A stretch of 64,000 nucleotides of DNA from Diospyros lotus (lineage: Eukaryota; Streptophyta; Magnoliopsida; Ericales; Ebenaceae): contig NC_068352.1 of NCBI RefSeq assembly GCF_014633365.1, positions 20,493,310-20,557,309 on the forward strand. Reading direction: 5' to 3'. The notes beneath the pieces are model-generated. The model worked only from the letters and a program-made list of their open reading frames with translations. It was not told where the DNA came from and ran no database searches. The position numbers and the translations under genes are program-made. Positions 47,336 to 59,782 of the stretch are shown here, piece after piece (position 1 is the stretch's first letter; each line of letters starts with the position of its first letter).

Positions 47336-49503
47336 GGTTGCCAAAGTGTTGAAAAGAATAGATGAGAAGAAAAGTAAGCGAAATTGGATAGTTAAGGGTA
47401 AAATGCTCTCATATGGAATGGTCAAGTTGGCTAAGGAAGTAAGGAACCTCAAGTGGAGTTGGAAATTCATGTATGTAGGCTAATACCTAATGACAGTTTA
47501 TATGTAGAGATGGAATTGAAGGGATTAACTATAAAAGTGAATGTTAATATGTGCTACCGAATTTGTGATATTAGAATTGAAAGATGGTGATGTAAGGAAT
47601 GTAATATGCTAGTGCGGTTTTATGTTATGTAAAAATGTAGGCATTGAAGTCTGTATGTTATGTACAAAGGTGAAATGAATTGGAGGTTTGTGTCTGAATA
47701 GCCTCAATGTGGTTTGAGGATGATTGTTACATGACATTTTGGTATTTACTTGAGTGAGGAATAGGTAGTGTGTTGGGATATGAGGTTATATTATGCTATT
47801 GATAAACTCTCAATCATTGAAGATTTAGAATACTAGCTTAATTCTGAGTGGGGAATTATTGTTCCAATGAAAAGTATAGTCAGATTTTAGGAGAAAACAA
47901 TCAATTAAGTGAGCGAGACCTGGTGGACAAGGTCTAGGCTACCCAATTGAGGTAGTTATTGGAAGTTATATTGATAAAACTCAAAAGTGTTGAGTATGGA
48001 CGAGTGTGAGGAGCATGTCAAGATAGGGAAGAATATCCTGGGTGCATTTCTGGGAAGAGTTACCCTCTAAAATAGAAACCAAGGTTGGCATTGGACTGTT
48101 ACTTGAGGCCATTAGTTGTTTGGCTTGCCCAAGAGTGTTCCTTAAGGTGCATCTATGATATATGTGTGAAAAAAATAGGGATTTAAAAAGGTACAGAGAT
48201 TGTTGTGCTTGAAATAAGATTATCGTTGGGTATAAATACCTTGTTACCCAGAATAAGTATGGTAGTTCATCTGATGAGTTTTTGGAAATGCCTTTTGATT
48301 TGATAAATATGCCAGTGGCAAGATGGTTGTGAATATTTGATGATGTCCTTTGGTTTAAGTACATGCTGATGGCATTTATGGATTGCATGAATTGAGTATT
48401 CCAACCGTATTTGGTGGAATTTATTGTTGACTCCGTTGGTGACACATTAGTTTGCTCGCTGAGTGAGGGAAACTCATCGATAATATTTGAGGATAACTGC
48501 GTCCACATTGAGAGATTTATAGGACGTGACATTTGAAACGTTGCCTATTAATGTTTAGGGCCAGAAGCGGAAATGAGGCGTATTCCCCCTTAGCTATTTG
48601 TTAATCAAGTAGGTTATTGCTATGGTATATACATACAATGGATTGGGAAAAAGGGAATTTTGTGGAAAAATAATATGGATGAGTATAGAAGATACTTACT
48701 TTGGGAAAATAATATTTTGATGAAATCAAGATATTTACTTCTTGTCCCCATATGAGGCATAGCTGGATCAAGGGAAAGATAGTCAATTAGTTCACTGGGA
48801 TAGGTGAATTGAAATCGTTAATGGTGTGCAGTTGGGACAAACCTTAGAGAACATATCAGTAATAAGAATTCGCAAGTGTTAAATACTGGAGCTCGTGGAT
48901 ATGTGGTGCTAATTACAGCTGACGAAAAGCCATAGAGAAAGGAAATGTAGAAGGAACATGGAAATAAGGCAAGTTAAAGAGAAAAAAAAAACAAAACAAA
49001 ACAAAAACAAAGCAAACAAGCTGAGAAATAGGAGTTTAACTGCAAATGCAAGCTTTGTTAGATAAGGGTTTAATTTACCTATAAGTGTTCCTTAAGGTAT
49101 TCTTAGGCCATTTATGAATGGAAAAAAGTGTAAATTTAATATGTTCATTGAACATCATATTTTGAAAAAGGTCCACACTAAATACCCCTGTGTTCTAGAC
49201 GTGTCCAAGGATTAATGTGTGGTAGAGGTATTGCCAATTAAAGGTACGAATTAAGCACGAGATAGCTTTAGGGTGGCATTTAGATTATGATATTAAAATG
49301 AGGAAGCCTTGCTGATGTCTTTTAATGTGATTGATGGTGTGCCTTAAGCTGGTCAAGGTGCTAGTGGTCATAACATAGCCCAGATAAGGTTATAAGTAGA
49401 GAGTTGTGTCAAAGTGTAAAGTCAAGTGATACAATTAATGAGCTTGAATTTGTAGGAAATCTGGGATGTAAACGTAATTTCGGATTTGAGTTTGTTGTCT
49501 CCA
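47336..49503. other. Unassigned interior, probably decayed LTR-element sequence
   Basis: No recognisable domain. The longest open frame (47981-48532, minus, 183 codons) has no known motif and is probably chance. Together with 50229-50510 it lies between LTR-A and LTR-B. At 50447-50478 the plus strand shows AATTTCGAGGGTGAAATTC then TTAAAGGGA, the Ty3/gypsy pre-polypurine signature. This points to a plus-strand element whose LTR is no longer attached. Confidence 0.45.
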
Positions 49504-49508
49504 ATAGC

Positions 49509-50223
49509 TGTAATACCCCGAGAGCCCAGAGAAATTAGTATATATCGAGGATAGCGATAGGAAGGACCGGAACAACTTATCCTGATGGGCTTACATGAAC
49601 TTCCCAGGGGGTCACCCATCCCTGGATTACCCCAGGTCAAGTACGCTTAACTTGGGAGTTCTTTGTCAACATTTAGCCCAAAAGATATCCAGCTGGTGTT
49701 GTTTCATTCCTTACACTATTCTCGATATATACTAACTTTTCTAGGCTCTCGGGGTATTACATTCTCCCCCCTTAAGCACATGACATCCTCGTCATGCGAC
49801 CTTACAATTGGTCTCAGCTCTCCCCCCCGTCCAGTGTCCCCAGTCCAGTACCCCCAGCCAAAGGCTGGGGGTACTGGATTGGGGACCCTGTACTAGCCCA
49901 AGGCTGGGGGTACTGGACTAGGGACATTGGACGAGGAAGAACTAGGACCAGTTGTAAGGTCGCATGACGAGGATGTCATGTGCTTAAGGGGAGGAGAATG
50001 TAATACCCCGAGAGCGTAGAGAAGTTAATATACATCGAGGATAGTGTAAGAAAGAAAACAACACTAGCTGGATACCTTTTGGGCTGAATGTTGGCAAAGA
50101 ACTCCCAAGTTAAGCGTACTTGACCTGGGGTAATCCAAGGATGGGTGACCCCCTGAGAAGTTCATGTAGGCCCATCAGGATAAGTTGTTCCGGTCCTTCC
50201 TATCGCTCGAGCGGGATGTTACA
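49509..50223. mobile_element. Cassandra TRIM with internal inverted structure, duplication ATAGC
   Basis: From left to right: the first 46 bp of a plus-strand LTR (49509-49554), a nearly complete minus-strand LTR (49555-49761, 5S-like core at about 49593-49661), a minus-strand interior arm (49762-49860), a plus-strand interior arm (49861-49998) and a complete plus-strand LTR (49999-50223, 5S-like core at about 50100-50167). ATAGC flanks both sides (49504-49508 and 50224-50228), so it integrated in this shape. The inversion axis is at the small palindrome AGCCAAAGGCT near 49856-49866. No primer-binding site is left. Confidence 0.88.
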
Positions 50224-51612
50224 ATAGCGGTACTAAATGTGATTAGATCTGGAAGTAGGGAACAAGTTGTCAGATTGATTAAGCTTAATGTGCGAAAAGG
50301 GGTTACAGGATGGCTTGGGAGCCAAGGAAAGTTGAGGTCACTTAAATTAGTGTGGACTGGAAATTTAACGAGTTGGGAATTGTTAGACCCTCGAAATCAA
50401 GAAAGAAATGATGTGTGTTTCCCTTAGTGGATTGAATGAGCCAATGAGAATTTCGAGGGTGAAATTCTGTTAAAGGGATCTGTACAGAGACTCCTCTCAT
50501 CCCAATCTTTGTTTTAATACCAAAACTATGGCGGTCCTCTCTCAAATAATCCCACTAGCATAAGAGAGTTGAAAGGAGGTCATCACAAAAATGGATATAG
50601 AACAATTACTTAATTAGTTTTGAAAAAAAATTCTTTTAATTGTTGCCTGAATGCCATGAGTAAAAAATATAACAACTTCACATTACAATTTGACTTACAT
50701 GCTCTATGGACTCACAACTATAAAAAATATAATTACAAAGTCACTATTGGAATTCACAAAATACAAATATTTTCCTTAAGACCTTCACCAAAACACCCCC
50801 AAAGACCTTATACCTGGGACGTCTTTGTACACAACTAAATAGGAGCTCTCACCCTTCCTGTTGGACTCGTTCTCTTCAATAGACTTTCTCTTACTTGGAA
50901 TGACAAGAAAAAATAAGGGGAGACACGAGACTCAACAAGTGTATAGGTGTAATAACGTAAACAAGTATGGGGATATAAAAAAACCAAAGTAGAGTACCCC
51001 GACTCCATAGATACATACGTGAAGTAATACATAAAAATCATGATGCTCTTACTATCCCAAATCATAATCGTTATGCCTTCAAGACACCAATCCATGCTCA
51101 CGCATTATATGATAGAAATACATGCGGCATATTAGCCCTCTAGGCCTCCATATCCATGTGACTATATATATATATATATATATAAATTCATCAGCCACCC
51201 ACGGTGGCGGAAGCATCACTTACTAGGATTATGGCCACTTCACCTACGTCAGACGCTTAATGGGATATCTCGTCACAAACTTTCAGAACTTAGCCACTTC
51301 GCCAAAATAATAATAAGAGGCACAAAGATAATGGTAATAATGCATTACACATGAAATTCCATGAACATGCCGACCAAGAACATTTCTTAACAACTTCCCA
51401 AACAGGATTATCATGCTTACTCATGCAACTCAATTACATTTTTATCTCATAAATCCCATGTTTATAAATATATATATATATATATCTTCAATCACATCCT
51501 AGCATTTTAGAGGATTTAGTGATATTAAAGAAAGCATTTCATAGCAAGTTACTTTAACTATCATGCTTAATTTGGATTGAGGAAAGCCTTAACCAATTCA
51601 AATCATAACCAA

Positions 51613-54167
51613 TGTAACACCCCTTCTCCTAGAACTGCCCGAGAAGAGGTGCTACGGGAAAATAAAATAAACTGACTGATAAACTAAAATTTGATACCAA
51701 TATTGAATATCTCAATCAACTGAAATAAAACTCAGAGTCAACATCAACTGAAAACCATAAACTACATCTAAGGGAAAATCCCTAAACTGAAATATAAAAT
51801 AAACTTAAACTAATAAAACACCAACTAATAAACTCCCAGACATCTTTGGTCTTGAGCGGCTCCATGTACACACACTACTGGACACTGCTACTAGGCCCCA
51901 CATCTGGTACTCCCCCACTAGGACCTGAAATGGTGAAGAGTACAAGGTGAGTTACAAAGCTCAGCAAGTAATAAACTGGAAAGAATAACTGAAGCTGAAT
52001 CGAAGAATATCGATACTGATAAAATACTTACTGAACTTGTACTAAGAGATATAATAATCACTAGATAGCATTTACAAGATGTAATGCACATAAACTGTAA
52101 CTAAATGTAGGTATGCAACTTTAGCACGTAGGCCCACATAACTGTAATACATACATGACTGATCTGTGTCCTGCAAACATAAAAACTGTAAGCACATACT
52201 TTGGGCAATATGCCCCTAGCTCCCTGGTCGACATCAGGCGAGCGACACACAAACTGAAACTGAAAACTGGTGGTATCCCCGCGGACTAGCCGCCTGGCAC
52301 GCATAATGCAATGCTCACATACATGCTAGCACACAATATGTAGTGCTCCATAAAAAGTAATGCTCAATGCTCATACCAATGTGTATGCACATAATCTCAC
52401 AAAACAATACTGATCATGTTATAATTAACTACTAAACATGGAATATGATTTTTACCAACCATATTGAGACATAATTATTCTAAAATTTCTGAGTATAGGC
52501 ATGGCATATTGGATTTTTATCATAACTTGGCATAAAAATTCAATATTTGAATTATTGAATATTTATATTAAATTTAAGACCTGCATTAAGAATTTATTGG
52601 AAGCCATTTGGATGCCATATGATACTATTTGGATGATTGAGGAAGCATAAGGAAGCAATTTGGATGAAACAGCAGCCCATTTGAATAAAAAAAATGGACT
52701 ACAGCAAGCTCATTCGAATGACAGAGGCTCATTCGAATGACAGAGGCTCATTCGAATGATAGATGATATATAACAAAGGCTATTCGAATCTGATCAAGGA
52801 CTCATTCGAATGACTCACAAATTCATTTGAATGAATTTTGACAACTTCCAACTTTTAAACTGCCAAAAAGTGACTCATTCGAATGCAACAGTACCTTCAT
52901 TCGAATGAATTTATGGGGTAGTCACGAGTCATTCGAATGACAGAGGGGCTCATTCGAATGCTAGACTATACAAAGCAACAACTTATTCAAATCTTCAAGG
53001 GCTCATTCGAATGACAAGAAAACTCATTCGAATGACAGTCTCAAAACTTCAAAAATACATACGAATGATACGATAACACATGACTCATTCGAATGACAAA
53101 GGACTCATTCAAATGACTGATACATTATAAGGGAAAAACTTATGATAGCACTAAAAACTCATTCGGATACCACTGAACTCATTCGAATGACAAAGAGGCT
53201 CATTCGAATGACTGGAAACCTATACAAAATGAAGCTTACGATAACAGAGACCATATCTTGAATCAAAACTTAGCATCACTACACCATTCCAAAAGAAATC
53301 TTGGGAGAACAATCCCAATTGATATAAAATAATATCAAGATGTATTAAATCAACCGCTCATGAAAGAAAACGCTGAAAAGAATTGTGCATGGCTTATCAT
53401 ATCTCACTGGACATGGATATATCGCATGAATCTATATACATATTCTTGAACATACCATCTGATTAAACTGGGAACCCAAATCAATGAGTCTTGGTATTCT
53501 GAGATCACTGCTAATATGATTTGAAGATCATATTTAAAAGATTCACTAGAAGGAATCCCACATAGCTTCCTCATGCACTCACTGTTCTACGTATAAATAT
53601 ATATATACTGGAACTGATATAAATCTGAGAACTCAATGGAACGCTGGAATAAACTGAGGACAAACTATTTTGAATCTGTAATGAAAGGAATTACAGATAT
53701 TTGCCTTATGCTAACTCTGATCGGATCAACGATTGCAACGAAAATCTTCCTAAGCAAAGACTTGAACCCACTGTTGGCTCTTACTCTTCATTCTTGCGGC
53801 GTGAAGAACATATGGCTACGGTCAAATATATATATATATATATATATACAGCCCTAAGTCTATCTCACATTCCCATTATAACTTGGAGACTTCTAAGCCC
53901 AAGCCTTCTTGCACCTAGACTCCTAATCTCATAATAACTATTATTAACTAATTAAATAAATAACAACTTCTTAAATGACCCTCAAGTCCTTGCATTTAAT
54001 TTCAACACTAAATAAAAAATTAAATGCTAATTAAATGCTGATCTCTCAATTAAAAATATTCTAAATTGCTACATTGAAAATTAAATGGCAAGTTCTCTTA
54101 ATTAATTACTTCAATAATTAATTAACTAATTTTGAATAAATACTATGCCCTCTAACGGGTTGTTACA
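51613..54167 (-). mobile_element. Solo LTR (family E), duplication ACCAA, with palindrome array
   Basis: TGTAACACCCCTTCTCC ... CGGGTTGTTACA with ACCAA on both sides (51608-51612 and 54168-54172). Orientation is inferred from a GGTGAGTTACAAAGCTCAGC block shared with the inverted LTRs of the other families. It contains the palindromic repeat array at 52708-53211 and a TA microsatellite at 53826-53848. Confidence 0.9.
52708..53211. repeat. Array of the palindrome TCATTCGAATGA inside an LTR
   Basis: About 19 exact or near copies of CTCATTCGAATGA, whose core TCATTCGAATGA is self-complementary, spaced irregularly by 6-45 bp and often followed by CAGAGG or CAAAG. Decayed copies (CATTTGAAT) continue to the left to about 52640. 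Confidence 0.9.
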
Positions 54168-54881
54168 ACCAAAGTATATGATATTAATATCAAATTGAAG
54201 CCCTCGAAGTCTAGATTATGATATTTCAAATGGATCTTAATTTGAACTTTTACATAAAAAGTTGTGGTCTAAAGAGTACAAGATGCATAGTCTAAAATGA
54301 AAAGTTGACTTTTGAAATTGGAAAGTCGACTTCTGGAAGGGAAAGTTGACTTCTACATCAACTTAGTTGACCCAACAGACAGCTTGACATACAAAGTCAA
54401 CTCCCACTATTAAAAGTCGACTCCTGAGACCCAAAAATGAAAACGGACCAAAGAATGCAATGCAAATCAACAATATTTGCATCTAACCAACAAAATACCA
54501 TTCCTTAAATGAAAATGGGATGAAATAAATCCCATGGAAACTTTTAATGAGACTCAATAACATCTTAAGAAAAATCCTTAAAAATTCAAGAAGTTGAAAG
54601 AAAAACCCATTAACTACAACAACGATTTTTCAAGGTTACAACAAGAACAAGCCATGATCATTAATACTAAAAAGACATTTCAATCATCATTTAGAAGACA
54701 TAAATATTGGAGGTTTGCTTGAAAGAAGAAAGAGTGTAGGAACTTGTCTTTGAAGCTTGAACCAAAGAAAAGAAGAAGTAACCTATTTGAGCTAGAAATC
54801 CACCCTCTTGAAGCTCCAATACAAAGAAAAATGGAAGAAAATGGAAGAGAAATGAGGAGGAGAAGATGTTGGGAGAGGGAT

Positions 54882-57117
54882 TGTAAGCACCCTCGCTCGG
54901 ATATCCCAACCACCCGGTCTATCCGAACGAGTACGCTCACAGAAGGGAAGAGGAATAGACAAAAGACAAAAATGCCTTGGCATGCATAAATAAGAAATTT
55001 AACAGCAGAAACAAAACGGTAAACATGCATGCCCACAAGCACCCCACTGATACAGCGGTCATGGAGTATATAAAAATACATTCAGACCCTGTGCCAACAA
55101 TAAGAGGTACAAATGACAACCTGGAATGATGGAAAGCAGCTAACTGTACACCTTACCAACACGGCTAGCTGCTAGGTGGCGCGATCCTCGCCCTCGGCCT
55201 TCGCTTTACCCTTACCTGGAATGATGGAAAGCAAGGTGAGTCGCAAGACTCAGCAAGTTTATATGAAAAGGAAGGCTATAACATGAATCGAAGAAGAGAT
55301 CACCCCAAATACAAACCCACATGTACACACAAGCCATGTGACGCAACCAACAATAGCGCCGCGTAATAAAAGCACATACCGGTCCTTGGGGCCCACATAA
55401 GACACCTGGCACCCAAGTCCCATACCAACCTGCCGCTGCCCTGAAAGGCAACATATATCTCCATAGGCCTGTGCGCATTGTCCCGGGTCGGTACTCCCGT
55501 CACCCGTATCCCTGCTGGTACTCCCGACAGCCGAGCCAAAGGCTCCCTCGGAACGGTACTCCCGTCCGAGAACTAAATAATGCCAGTATCCATGCAATGC
55601 ACATAAAATGCAATGGCGTATTGAGCATCAACATGATACAAGGCGCCCATACATCCAGGCATCAGGCCATGCTCCGCCCGCATAGTAAATCACACGCGAT
55701 GCATATGCCCGTGCTGGATGCAACCTAGCCAACTAGAATGTCCGTGACCAAGCATAATCAAATCATGACAATCCCAATATGTAGCCCGTACCCATGTGCA
55801 CATCAAACCATGCAACAAGAATAAAAGGTAACAAGCATGCTATGATCTCATAACGGCAAAGCTAGTCAGCAGTGCCTGGCACCGGTCAGCAGTCACTGAC
55901 TAGGAGAGACCATCTGACGGCCTAAGACAGACCGTACGACAGTCACACCTACACCGAACAGCCAATCCCTGCCCCCACTGCACAACTGCTCTAACCAATA
56001 AATAACCAAAAATCCAATAATAATACTCAACAACTAAGAACCTAGTCCCGGGTGAATACGACATCATTCCCAACAGGCAGGGGGGGTGGCACAAACCCCC
56101 GTAGGCAACCAACGAATAAAACCCACGAGATCCATTTAATAAATTAAATCTTAAACTAACCGTTTAAAACTTCATAATTAATTAATAGCCGAAACAAACG
56201 AAGGGAGGCCCAATAAATCGCCAACGAAAGAAACGACGAGATAGGTAAGAAGAACTTGCCTTATCAGAGATATCCTTAGGCTCGTTGGGTCCAAAAGCAG
56301 TAAAAATTATACAAACTGCAATATCCCAATTATTTGCCAAAATTAACAAAATTGGACGCAAAACGAAATTCTGACCGTACAGAATATTAATTACTAGCTG
56401 CTCTACATACCTGGATAATTAAATCTGGAATTAAACGCAATTTAATCCGAATTTTTCAACCCCAAAATCTCACAAATTTCTCCCGTGCGCGTGCTGGTTT
56501 TTCTCTGAAATTGCTACTGTTTCTATGCTCAAAATCACGCCCGAAATCGGGCTTAAATGCGGCCAAAAATAAGCGGAGGAGACGCGGCCACGTGGCAGCG
56601 CGCAGGCCAGCCACTGGGAGGCCACCGCCTCACCGAAACGACGTCGTTTCGGACGTCCAGTGGCTGATTAAAATCAGCTAAAAATCCCCCCCCCCCCCCG
56701 CACGCAGCCCCCGCAACTCGAAGCCGCGTCCACCGCCTGGCAGCCTCGCACGCGACCGCTCGCGCTCGCATGTGTCTTCAACCTATATGTGATATATATT
56801 ATATTTATTGTGATTTTTAGGCCTTTTCTGCAATACACGCCAGCACCCGAAACTTTCCATTAATTGCACTAACACCCACTTAATTAATTACATTAACTCC
56901 CGAAATTTCTGAAAATCCCATTATTGAATTTCTTTTAATTTTTCTATAATTCCAGAAATTCCTAATACAAATTAATTAATTATTTTAATTTCTTATTTCC
57001 TTAAAATCACATAAGTAAATTTTATTAAATCACAACAAATTATTTTAATATTTCCTTTAAATTATATTATCACACTACATCAATAATTAATTTAATTCTT
57101 AATTATGGGTCACTACA
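54882..57117 (-). repeat. 3' LTR of the Tekay element
   Basis: TGTAAGCACCCTCGC ... GGTCACTACA, 2236 bp. It differs from the 5' LTR by scattered substitutions, a longer C run (56687-56698) and a replaced segment near 55121-55140, where about 60 bp are missing and a copy of AATGATGGAAAGCA from ~80 bp downstream is present. GGGAGTACCG-type repeats lie inverted at 55485-55565. Confidence 0.93.
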
Positions 57118-57132
57118 AATCCTCCCCCCCTT
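57118..57132 (-). promoter_or_regulatory. Polypurine tract of the Tekay element
   Basis: On the minus strand AAGGGGGGGAGGATT directly precedes the 3' LTR. Upstream is the conserved AATTTCAAGGACGAAATTC block. Confidence 0.9.
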
Positions 57133-57164
57133 AAAAGAATTTCGTCCTTGAAATTCGTACCTGG

Positions 57165-59782
57165 CTAAGCAAATAACTGGGGGTGAAGTCGCCTCATGTC
57201 CTCCTCTAGCTCCCAAGTAGCCTCCTCGGGGGTATGCCGCTGCCACTGGACCTTCACATAGGGAATCGTGCGGCTACGGAGCACTTTTTCTTTCCGATCC
57301 ACAATGCTAGCAGGCAACTCAACGTATGACGCATCCTCTTGCACCACGAGCGGATGATAATCGATGACATGCCCGGGATCTGCCACGTACTTGCGGAGCA
57401 TAGAAACATGAAAGACATCATGTACGTGGGCTAACTGAGGGGGTAAAGCTAACCGATAAGCCAACGGTCCGACTCGCTCAAATATCTCAAACGGTCCCAC
57501 ATAGCGAGGACTCAACTTGCCAGATACTCCAAAGCGTCGAACACCCCTCATCGGCATAACCCGAAGAAAAACATGATCACCCACCTCAAACTCCAAATCC
57601 CGGCGTCGTCTGTCAGCATAACTCTTCTGACGATCCTGAGCTGCCTTCATCCTAGCCCGAATCAACTGGATCTTCTCTGACGTCTGCTCTACCAACTCCG
57701 GTCCGAGCAATGCTCGCTCCCCAATCTCGGTCCAACAAAGCGGTGATCTACATGGTCGCCCGTACAACGCCTCAAATGGTGCCATCCCAATACTGGCCTG
57801 GAAGCTATTATTATAGGCAAACTCCACTAACGACAAATGATCATCCCAGCTCCCATAGAAATCCAATACACAGACGCAAAGCATATCTTCCAAAGTCCGT
57901 ATGGTCCGCTCCAACTGCCCATCAGTCTGAGGGTGGAAGGCTGTACTGAAAGTCAACTGAGTCCCCATAGCACTCTGTAACGCCTCCCAAAATCGTGAGG
58001 TAAATCGAGGATCCCTGTCTGACACAATGCTAACTGGGACTCCGTGCAGTCTCACCACCTCATCAATGTATAACGTGGCCAGTCGATGAATAGGATAGGT
58101 CTTCTTGACAGGTAGGAAGTGTACTGATTTAGTCAACCGATCAATAATCACCCATATCGAATCATACCCCCGGCTGGATCGTGGCAATCCTGAGACAAAA
58201 TCCATAGCTATGCGCTCCCACTTCCACTCCGGCACAGATAAAGGTCGTAATAATCCTGCGGGCCTCTGGTGCTCAGCCTTAACCTGCTGGCACACTAAAC
58301 ATCGCGATACAAATTCTGCTACGCTCCTCTTCATGCCACTCCACCAATACTGACGCCGTAAGCCCTGGTACATCTTCGTCGCTCCAGGATGGATAGTATA
58401 GGGAGAACGATGAGCTTCCTCTAGGATCCTCTGCCTGATATCACCGTCACTCGGCACACAAATTCGCCCATGGAATAATAGCAAACCATCATCCCTCTGG
58501 CTGTACCCCAATGGGCCAAATCTCTCCATATCAGCCATAATCTCGCCAAGCTCCACATCCTGTCGTTGTCGATCGCGAATCTGACCCTCTAAATCCGAAT
58601 GGATACTCATGGCAGCGCAATAAAGTATAGGATTGTCTGATGCCACTGAGATGGTGAGGTCACTCATCTGCTCCAGTAAGAACCACTCCTGCACCATCAT
58701 AGCTGCAACTGATGCTCCACGACGGCTCAGTGCATCTGCTACCACATTGGCTTTACCTGGGTGATAGAGGATCTTGCAATCATAGTCCTTAAGCAGCTCT
58801 AACCAACGTCGTTGTCTCATATTAAGTTCCTTCTGAGAAAATAAATACTTGAGACTCTTGTGATCTATATATATCTGGACTCTCTCACCATAAAGATAAT
58901 GCCTCCAAATCTTCAAGGCAAACACGACAGCCGCCAACTCCAGATCATGTGTGGGATAATTCTCTTCGTGCCTCTTCAACTGTCTGGATGCATAAGCATT
59001 CACCCGGCCGTCTTGCATCAAAACACATCCCAACCCTGCATACGAGGCATCACTATATACAGTAAATAACTCACCACACCTGGGTATCGTCAGTACTGGC
59101 GCCGAAGTCAAACGCCGCTTCAACTCCTGGAAAGACCTCTCACAAGACTCGTCCCAAATAAATCTGACGCCTTTCCTTGTCAACTTCGTCAGGGGCGATG
59201 CAAGCCGTGCAAAACCTTCTATGAATCGTCGATAGTACCCGGCAAGGCCAAGAAAACTCCGAATCTCTGTCACTGTCATTGGTCTCGGCCAATCCATCAC
59301 GGCTTTAGTCTTCTCTGGGTCTACTGAGATACCCTCTCCTGAGACCACGTGTCCCAAGAATACCACTCGGGTCTGCCAAAACTCACATTTCGAAAACTTG
59401 GCATATAACTGCTCCTCTCTGAGCTTCTGCAGAACCACGCTCAGATGCGCCTCGTGTGTCTCAGGGCTCAGTGAGTAAATTAGGATGTCGTCAATGAAAA
59501 CTATGACAAAAGAATCCAAATATTCCTTGAATACCCTATTCATCAGATCCATAAATACTGCAGGTGCATTGGTCAGCCCAAATGGCATGACCACAAATTC
59601 ATAATGGCCGTAACGCGTGCGAAATGCGGTCTTTGCAATATCCTCATCTCTGACTCGCACCTGATGATAACCTGACCGCAAATCTATCTTGGAAAACATC
59701 GATGCACCACGCAACTGATCCAGTAAATCATCCACACGGGGTAGAGGTACTTATTCTTGATTGTTACCTGATTAAGCTGTCA
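57165..59782 (-). pseudogene. pol: Tekay pol: reverse transcriptase, RNase H, integrase, chromodomain
   Basis: An open frame of 856 codons (57165-59735). [21 protein letters not shown] and the catalytic FIDD (residues 80-83). RNase H: YSDAS (about 227-231), the ELAAV Glu (about 266) and IYIDHKSL (about 288-295). Integrase: H442/H449/C479/C482 zinc site and the catalytic D512, D573 and E609 with the D,D(35)E spacing. A chromodomain with [16 protein letters not shown] lies near the C-terminus. Together these copy the RNA to DNA and insert it, and the chromodomain recognises histone marks. The frame is separated from the upstream pol part by a 1-nt deletion near 59750 and a TGA at 59780-59782, so the copy is defective for RT despite an otherwise intact downstream region. 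Confidence 0.95.

Larger units (their letters stand above)
50525..54881 (-). mobile_element. LTR-B, split by a solo LTR and cut by the Tekay element
   Basis: Homologous to LTR-A (see there), with a PBS-like AATACCA at its left edge (50516-50522). It continues after the nested solo LTR from 54173 to 54881, where the Tekay LTR begins. The 54290-54430 part contains repeated AAGTTGACTT and AAGTCGACTT motifs. Confidence 0.65.

Noticed and set aside
47981..48532. 183-codon open frame on the minus strand
   Set aside because: No recognisable motif, antisense to the apparent direction of the surrounding decayed element, and composition fits translated AT-rich noncoding DNA.
52708..53211. CRISPR-like array or heat-shock element cluster
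   Set aside because: The repeat is short with irregular spacing in a plant LTR, and heat-shock elements need two bases between TTC and GAA, which are absent here.
55212..55597. Open frames repeated at 62347-62732 as a conserved gene pair
   Set aside because: The repetition is due to the two LTRs of the Tekay element; the frames are not conserved in related solo LTRs.
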